DNA of 64,000 nucleotides from Cupriavidus numazuensis (lineage in GTDB: Bacteria; Pseudomonadota; Gammaproteobacteria; Burkholderiales; Burkholderiaceae). The notes beneath the pieces were generated by a model. The model did not search any database and was not told the origin of the DNA. It saw nothing but the letters and a program-made list of their open reading frames with translations. Position numbers and translations under genes: made by a program. The DNA lies in NCBI RefSeq assembly GCF_905397435.1, contig NZ_CAJPVI010000002.1, positions 1 to 64,000 on the forward strand, written 5' to 3'. Below, one piece after another: positions 60,497 to 64,000 of this stretch; the first letter of the stretch is position 1, and the number at the start of each line of letters is the position of its first letter.

Positions 60497-61728
60497 TGCC
60501 CGCCCATTGCGCGGCCGAGCAGCAGGCTGCAGTTGGAACCGCCGAAGCCGAACGCATTGCTGAGCACATGGCGCAGCGGCCGTTCCCGAGTGGCCAGGCA
60601 ATAGTCGACCGCAAGCGTGGGATCGATCTGCGTGGTGTTGATGCCAGCCGGCAGCAGTCCGTGGCGCAGGGCTAGTGCGCAGATCACCGCTTCCAGTGCG
60701 CCTGCGGCGCCGAGCGTATGCCCCGTGGCGCCCTTGGTGGAACTGCATGGCGTACCGGGCAGCAGTGCCGAGATCGCGCGCGCTTCGGTGGCGTCATTGG
60801 CGCGCGTGGCGGTACCGTGCAGGTTCACGTAGTCGACCTGTTCCGGCGAGACGCCACCGCGGGCCAGTGCCTGCTCCATGGCCATGCGCGCTCCCAGGCC
60901 TTCCGGGTGCGGTGCCGACATATGGTGCGCGTCGCTCGACTCGCCGATGCCAAGCAGCAGGATCGCACCGTCCGGTGCGGGATCGGGCGCACGCTCGACC
61001 AGCACGAAGGCGGCGGCCTCGCCGATCGAGATACCGTTGCGATCGGCATCGAATGGCTGGCACGGCTGGTCCGAGAGCAATTCGAGCGAGCCGAAGCCAT
61101 ACAGCGTGGTGTGGCACAACGAGTCCACGCCGCCAACGACAGCAGCGTCGATCAGGCCAGCGTCGATCAGGCGGCGCGCCGATGTGAATACCTTTGCGCC
61201 GGACGAACACGCCGACGACACCGCGTTTGCGGGGCCTTTCAAGCCAAAATACGCGCGTACGAAGCCGGGCAGCGAATACGGGCTGTGGGTACCGGCATAG
61301 CTCAGGCCTGCAGGCAACGCGCCCGTTTGCGGATCGCGCTGGCGGTAGGCAAGTTCGGTCTGCAGCACGCCTGCTGTGCTGGTGCCGAGGAATACACCGA
61401 TGCGGTCCGCGCCGTAGCGTGCCACCGCCTCGCGTACACGGTCCGCGAAGCCATCCTGTTCCAGCGCGAGCAACGCCAGGCGATTGTTGCGGCAGTCAAA
61501 ATCGGCCAATGCCGGCGGCAGGGTGACATCGTCGACGCCCGGCACTTCGCCGACCCAGGTATCGAGCCTGATATCACCGAACTGGCATGGCGCCAGGCCG
61601 CCGCGCTGCTCCCGCAGTGCGCTCACCGTGTCGTCTAGCCCGGTGCCGATGCAACTGGTGGCAGTGAAATGCGAGAGATGGAGCGGCGACACGGAATGTG
61701 TGGAGTGGGGGGCGCGGGGTGCGGCCAT
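60493..61728 (-). CDS. Beta-ketoacyl-ACP synthase (aryl polyene type)
   Basis: This 411-residue FabF-like condensing enzyme has the triad Cys174 (SSACSSGAKVF), His304 (NLHGTATRAND) and His337 (KGATGHTLGAAG), plus FGFGGSN at the end. It would extend the polyene with malonyl-ACP. The start is ATG 61728, though a GTG at 61692 (VSPLHLSHF) fits relatives better; neither has a clear ribosome-binding site. It lies four bases after the deacetylase-like gene and overlaps the chain-length-factor-like gene. Confidence 0.88.
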   Translation of the reverse strand: MAAPRAPHSTHSVSPLHLSHFTATSCIGTGLDDTVSALREQRGGLAPCQFGDIRLDTWVGEVPGVDDVTLPPALADFDCRNNRLALLALEQDGFADRVREAVARYGADRIGVFLGTSTAGVLQTELAYRQRDPQTGALPAGLSYAGTHSPYSLPGFVRAYFGLKGPANAVSSACSSGAKVFTSARRLIDAGLIDAAVVGGVDSLCHTTLYGFGSLELLSDQPCQPFDADRNGISIGEAAAFVLVERAPDPAPDGAILLLGIGESSDAHHMSAPHPEGLGARMAMEQALARGGVSPEQVDYVNLHGTATRANDATEARAISALLPGTPCSSTKGATGHTLGAAGALEAVICALALRHGLLPAGINTTQIDPTLAVDYCLATRERPLRHVLSNAFGFGGSNCSLLLGRAMGGQ

Positions 61729-61732
61729 TGTA

Positions 61733-62602
61733 TCAAGCCGTATGCAAGTCCCATGCCGCCATGCCGGCCCGCAGCGTCACGCAGCGCAGGCCCGCGTTGG
61801 TAATTGTTGCAAGCAGTTCGGGCAGCACTGTCGTGCAGTGCGGCTTGCCGGCCGCATCGACACCGCTATTGCCATCGTGCAGCAGCAGGATGTCGCCAGC
61901 GGCCAGGTTGCGCGTGAGGCGCTGCGCGATGCGCGCGGCATGGTCGCCGTTACGCGTGTCGTAGCCACGCCGGGTCCATGCGGCAAGCTGCAGCCCTTCC
62001 GCACACAGCACGGGTTCGAGGAACGGATTGCGCAGTCCCGCCGGCGCGCGGAAATAGCGCGGTGGCTGTCCCGTGATCTCGGTCAGCAACTGCTGGGCCG
62101 CGCGGATCTCGCGACGCATGCGCCACGGGCCGAACAGCGAAAAATCGAGCCGGTGATGCATGCTGTGGTTCTCCACGGCATGCCCACGGCGTGCGATCTC
62201 CCGTACGAGGTCGGGGTGTCGCGCGGCACGCTCGCCGATGCAGAAAAAGGTGGCGCGCGCGCCATGGCGGTCGAGCATGTCGAGCACGCGCGGCGTCATG
62301 TCCGGATGCGGGCCGTCATCGAAAGTCAGCGCCACGCTGTTGCCAGCCTTTGCTGGCAGCTGCAGCACGTTCGGCCCGAGCCATGTGCTGCGCGGCCACA
62401 GTCCGACCGTAGCGAGCGCCGCATGCGTGACGCCGACACCCGCCGCAGCCAGGGCGAGCGTGGCCGGATTGGCCAGCACGGCCGCGGCGGCGCCTGCGTG
62501 CACCACGCCCGCGCCGTACAGCAACCTGCCGGGCTGCCAGCGGCGCGCCGTTGGCAGCACCGGCCCGTGCTCCGCGATGGGATTCATGTCAGACGTCTTC
62601 AT
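61733..62602 (-). CDS. Polysaccharide deacetylase (NodB) family protein
   Basis: This 289-residue protein has one or two N-terminal hydrophobic helices (about 20-60) and a NodB-type deacetylase domain with TFDDGPHPD (catalytic and metal Asp), HSMHH (metal His) and RAPAG. It would remove an acyl group from an amino sugar or similar substrate outside the cytoplasmic membrane. ATG 62602 overlaps the MMPL gene by 14 bases and has AGGA close upstream; ATG 62587, right after that gene's stop, is the alternative. Its task in a polyene cluster is not clear. Confidence 0.85.
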   Translation of the reverse strand: MKTSDMNPIAEHGPVLPTARRWQPGRLLYGAGVVHAGAAAAVLANPATLALAAAGVGVTHAALATVGLWPRSTWLGPNVLQLPAKAGNSVALTFDDGPHPDMTPRVLDMLDRHGARATFFCIGERAARHPDLVREIARRGHAVENHSMHHRLDFSLFGPWRMRREIRAAQQLLTEITGQPPRYFRAPAGLRNPFLEPVLCAEGLQLAAWTRRGYDTRNGDHAARIAQRLTRNLAAGDILLLHDGNSGVDAAGKPHCTTVLPELLATITNAGLRCVTLRAGMAAWDLHTA

Positions 62603-64000
62603 GGTTCCTGCCACTGCCGCGGCTAACGTTGGCCGGCGTGGGCGCCAGGATGGCCGAGAAGCACAACGCCAGCACCGCGCCCGGACCAACCGTCAGGCCG
62701 AATGCCTTCAGCAGCGGCAAATCCGACAAGGCCAGTAGCCCGAACGCCGCCACCGTGGTCATGTTGGCCAGCAGTAGCGATACCAGTGTATGCGCCGAAA
62801 TGACTGTCGCCGGCCCGCTACCGGCCGCGCCATTGAAAAACAGCGCGTAGTTCGATCCCACCGCCACGAGCAGCAGCAGGCCTACCAGATGCAGCAGGGT
62901 GAGCGGCTGGCCCAGCGCCGCCAGCCCGCCCATGACGGCCAGCGCCGCCGCGGCCAGCGGCAGTACCGTGGCCAGCACGCGGCGTGGCGAACGCAGCGCT
63001 ACCGAAAGCAGCGCGAGAATGGCGATCACGCCACCCAGGGAGAGGTGCAGCGCCTCGCGCATATAACCGCCATAGAGCTGGTCCGACTCGCGCTTGAGGT
63101 CAACGAAGAGGGCATGGCTGGCACCGGCACGCGCCAGTGCCGCGCGTATGGGCTGGCTGTCGAGCACATCGGTGGACTTTGCGGTGGCCGGCGCGCGCAG
63201 GGGCAGGGTGGCGTTCCAGTGATCGCCGCGCTGCGTCAGCAGGGCATCGATCGCAAGCGCCATCGACGTGCCCTTGAGGTCCTGGCGCTGCAGCAAGGGC
63301 GCCGAGCGTGCCTGGCCGGCCTCTGCCAGGAACGGCGCGAACAGCTGCGGTCGCACGGGCTGCTGCGCGACGGCCGTGCGCAGGCGCTGCGCCAGTTCCT
63401 CGGGCGGTGGCAGGCTGGACTGGCGCGCGCGCTGGGTCGCGGCGCTCGGCAGATAGCGTGCGGGATTCTCGTAGCCGCCGATAACGCCCGATGCTACGAG
63501 CGGATCCAGTTCGCGCGCCACGCGCTCGGCGTCCTGAAGTACCGATTCCTGGTCCGGGCCCGACAGCACCACCAGGTAGCGCACGTCGGGCGCACCGAGA
63601 TCGGCGCGCAGCGAGGCGTCGAGCGCCTGCTCCGAGGCCGGCACAGGGCTCAGCGCCGACAGCTCGCGCCCCCACAGCGAATCGTGGCGAGCCCACAGCA
63701 CAGCGCAGGCTGCAATCGCCACCACGGGCACCAGCCATCGCAGACGGCTGGCGCGCGCCAGCAGCGCCGCAAGGCGCGTGCCCAGCGGCGTGACATCGCG
63801 CAGGTGCAGATTGGCAGGGACCAGGTGCGGCAGCACAAAGCGCGTGACCAGCGCAGCGGTGGCCAGTCCGGCGATCGAGTACAGCCCAAGCTGGGCCAGC
63901 CCCGGAAAGCCCGACAGCAGCAACGAGGCGAACCCGCACACCGAAGTCAGCACGCCGAGCCGCACGGTCGGCCAGAAGCCGGCGATCCATGCGCGGTTGT
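62589..64000 (-). CDS. MMPL-family exporter, C-terminal part (gene runs off the window)
   Basis: About 470 residues of an RND/MMPL transporter are visible; the 5' part lies beyond base 64000. The segment has membrane helices near its start (GVLTSVCGFASLLLSGFPG), a periplasmic loop of about 240 residues, and a five-helix C-terminal block (LSLGGVIAILALLSVALR, HLVGLLLLVAVGSNYALFF, ANMTTVAAFGLLALS). MMPL proteins in aryl polyene clusters are thought to move the lipid-like product to the outer membrane. It is first in the visible part of the minus-strand cluster. Confidence 0.88.
   Translation of the reverse strand, partial: NRAWIAGFWPTVRLGVLTSVCGFASLLLSGFPGLAQLGLYSIAGLATAALVTRFVLPHLVPANLHLRDVTPLGTRLAALLARASRLRWLVPVVAIAACAVLWARHDSLWGRELSALSPVPASEQALDASLRADLGAPDVRYLVVLSGPDQESVLQDAERVARELDPLVASGVIGGYENPARYLPSAATQRARQSSLPPPEELAQRLRTAVAQQPVRPQLFAPFLAEAGQARSAPLLQRQDLKGTSMALAIDALLTQRGDHWNATLPLRAPATAKSTDVLDSQPIRAALARAGASHALFVDLKRESDQLYGGYMREALHLSLGGVIAILALLSVALRSPRRVLATVLPLAAAALAVMGGLAALGQPLTLLHLVGLLLLVAVGSNYALFFNGAAGSGPATVISAHTLVSLLLANMTTVAAFGLLALSDLPLLKAFGLTVGPGAVLALCFSAILAPTPANVSRGSGRNHEDV

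Noticed and set aside
1..64000. tRNA, rRNA, insertion sequences or prophage genes
   Set aside because: None was recognised by reading both strands. Short structured RNAs could have been missed without a covariance search.

Overview
The window is a GC-rich chromosomal segment that looks like a Burkholderiaceae betaproteobacterium, most probably Cupriavidus or a close relative. This rests on four Bug/TctC periplasmic receptor genes, a DUF3348-DUF802-OmpA-DUF2894 operon, hmgA-fahA, an aryl-polyene-type cluster and several families of GC-rich hairpin repeats. The genus is an inference from gene content; no rRNA or tRNA is present. Nearly all of the sequence is catabolic, transport or regulatory, and no phage or transposase gene was seen.

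Region 1 (1-13.2 kb): a plus-strand operon (FadB-type hydratase/dehydrogenase, CoA-transferase, Bug receptor) faces a minus-strand operon of seven genes (IclR regulator, cyclase-family hydrolase, LivK-type receptor, thiolase-like protein, DUF35 protein, Bug receptor, ADP-forming-type acyl-CoA synthetase). Both appear to activate and break down unidentified carboxylic acids as CoA thioesters. Region 2 (13.2-23.7 kb): a PAS-AAA+-Fis enhancer-binding protein is divergent from a sigma-54 promoter. That promoter drives a free carboxyltransferase, a single-chain biotin carboxylase-BCCP-carboxyltransferase, a double-domain CaiB/BaiF CoA-transferase and a Bug receptor. Region 3 (23.7-28.3 kb): an ATP-dependent DNA ligase and its MBL-fold exonuclease, a repeat-rich stretch of about 1.1 kb without genes, and a TetR regulator. 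Region 4 (28.3-35.3 kb): a DUF1254 protein divergent from a Bug receptor over paired palindromes, a DASS anion permease, and an AraC regulator divergent from a BKACE beta-keto acid cleavage enzyme.

Region 5 (35.3-41.2 kb): a small unknown gene, then the four-gene operon DUF3348 - MotA/ExbB-like DUF802 protein with a long repetitive coiled-coil tail - MotB-like OmpA protein - DUF2894. It looks like an uncharacterised ion-driven motor and is the best candidate here for an undescribed system. Region 6 (41.2-46.4 kb): a periplasmic thiol-redox module, with DipZ and a TlpA-like thioredoxin flanking an OmpR-type two-component system; the same 10-bp-phased TTTGTA repeats lie in front of both sides. 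Region 7 (46.4-56.3 kb): a quinone oxidoreductase-like enzyme, a GYD protein, and a badR-badHI-aliBA cluster for cyclohexanecarboxylate, with a palindromic operator between badR and badH. DUF2917, alpha/beta-hydrolase, TetR and XRE genes follow. Region 8 (56.3-64 kb): hmgA-fahA (homogentisate to fumarate and acetoacetate), converging on part of an aryl polyene-like cluster that runs off the right edge.

Repeats are prominent. A 127-128 bp three-arm hairpin element occurs three times at gene ends. A second element (an A/T-stem hairpin followed by GC palindromes every 64-69 bp) occurs three times, with compensatory changes in its stem. The DUF802 gene carries five 261-bp tandem repeats.
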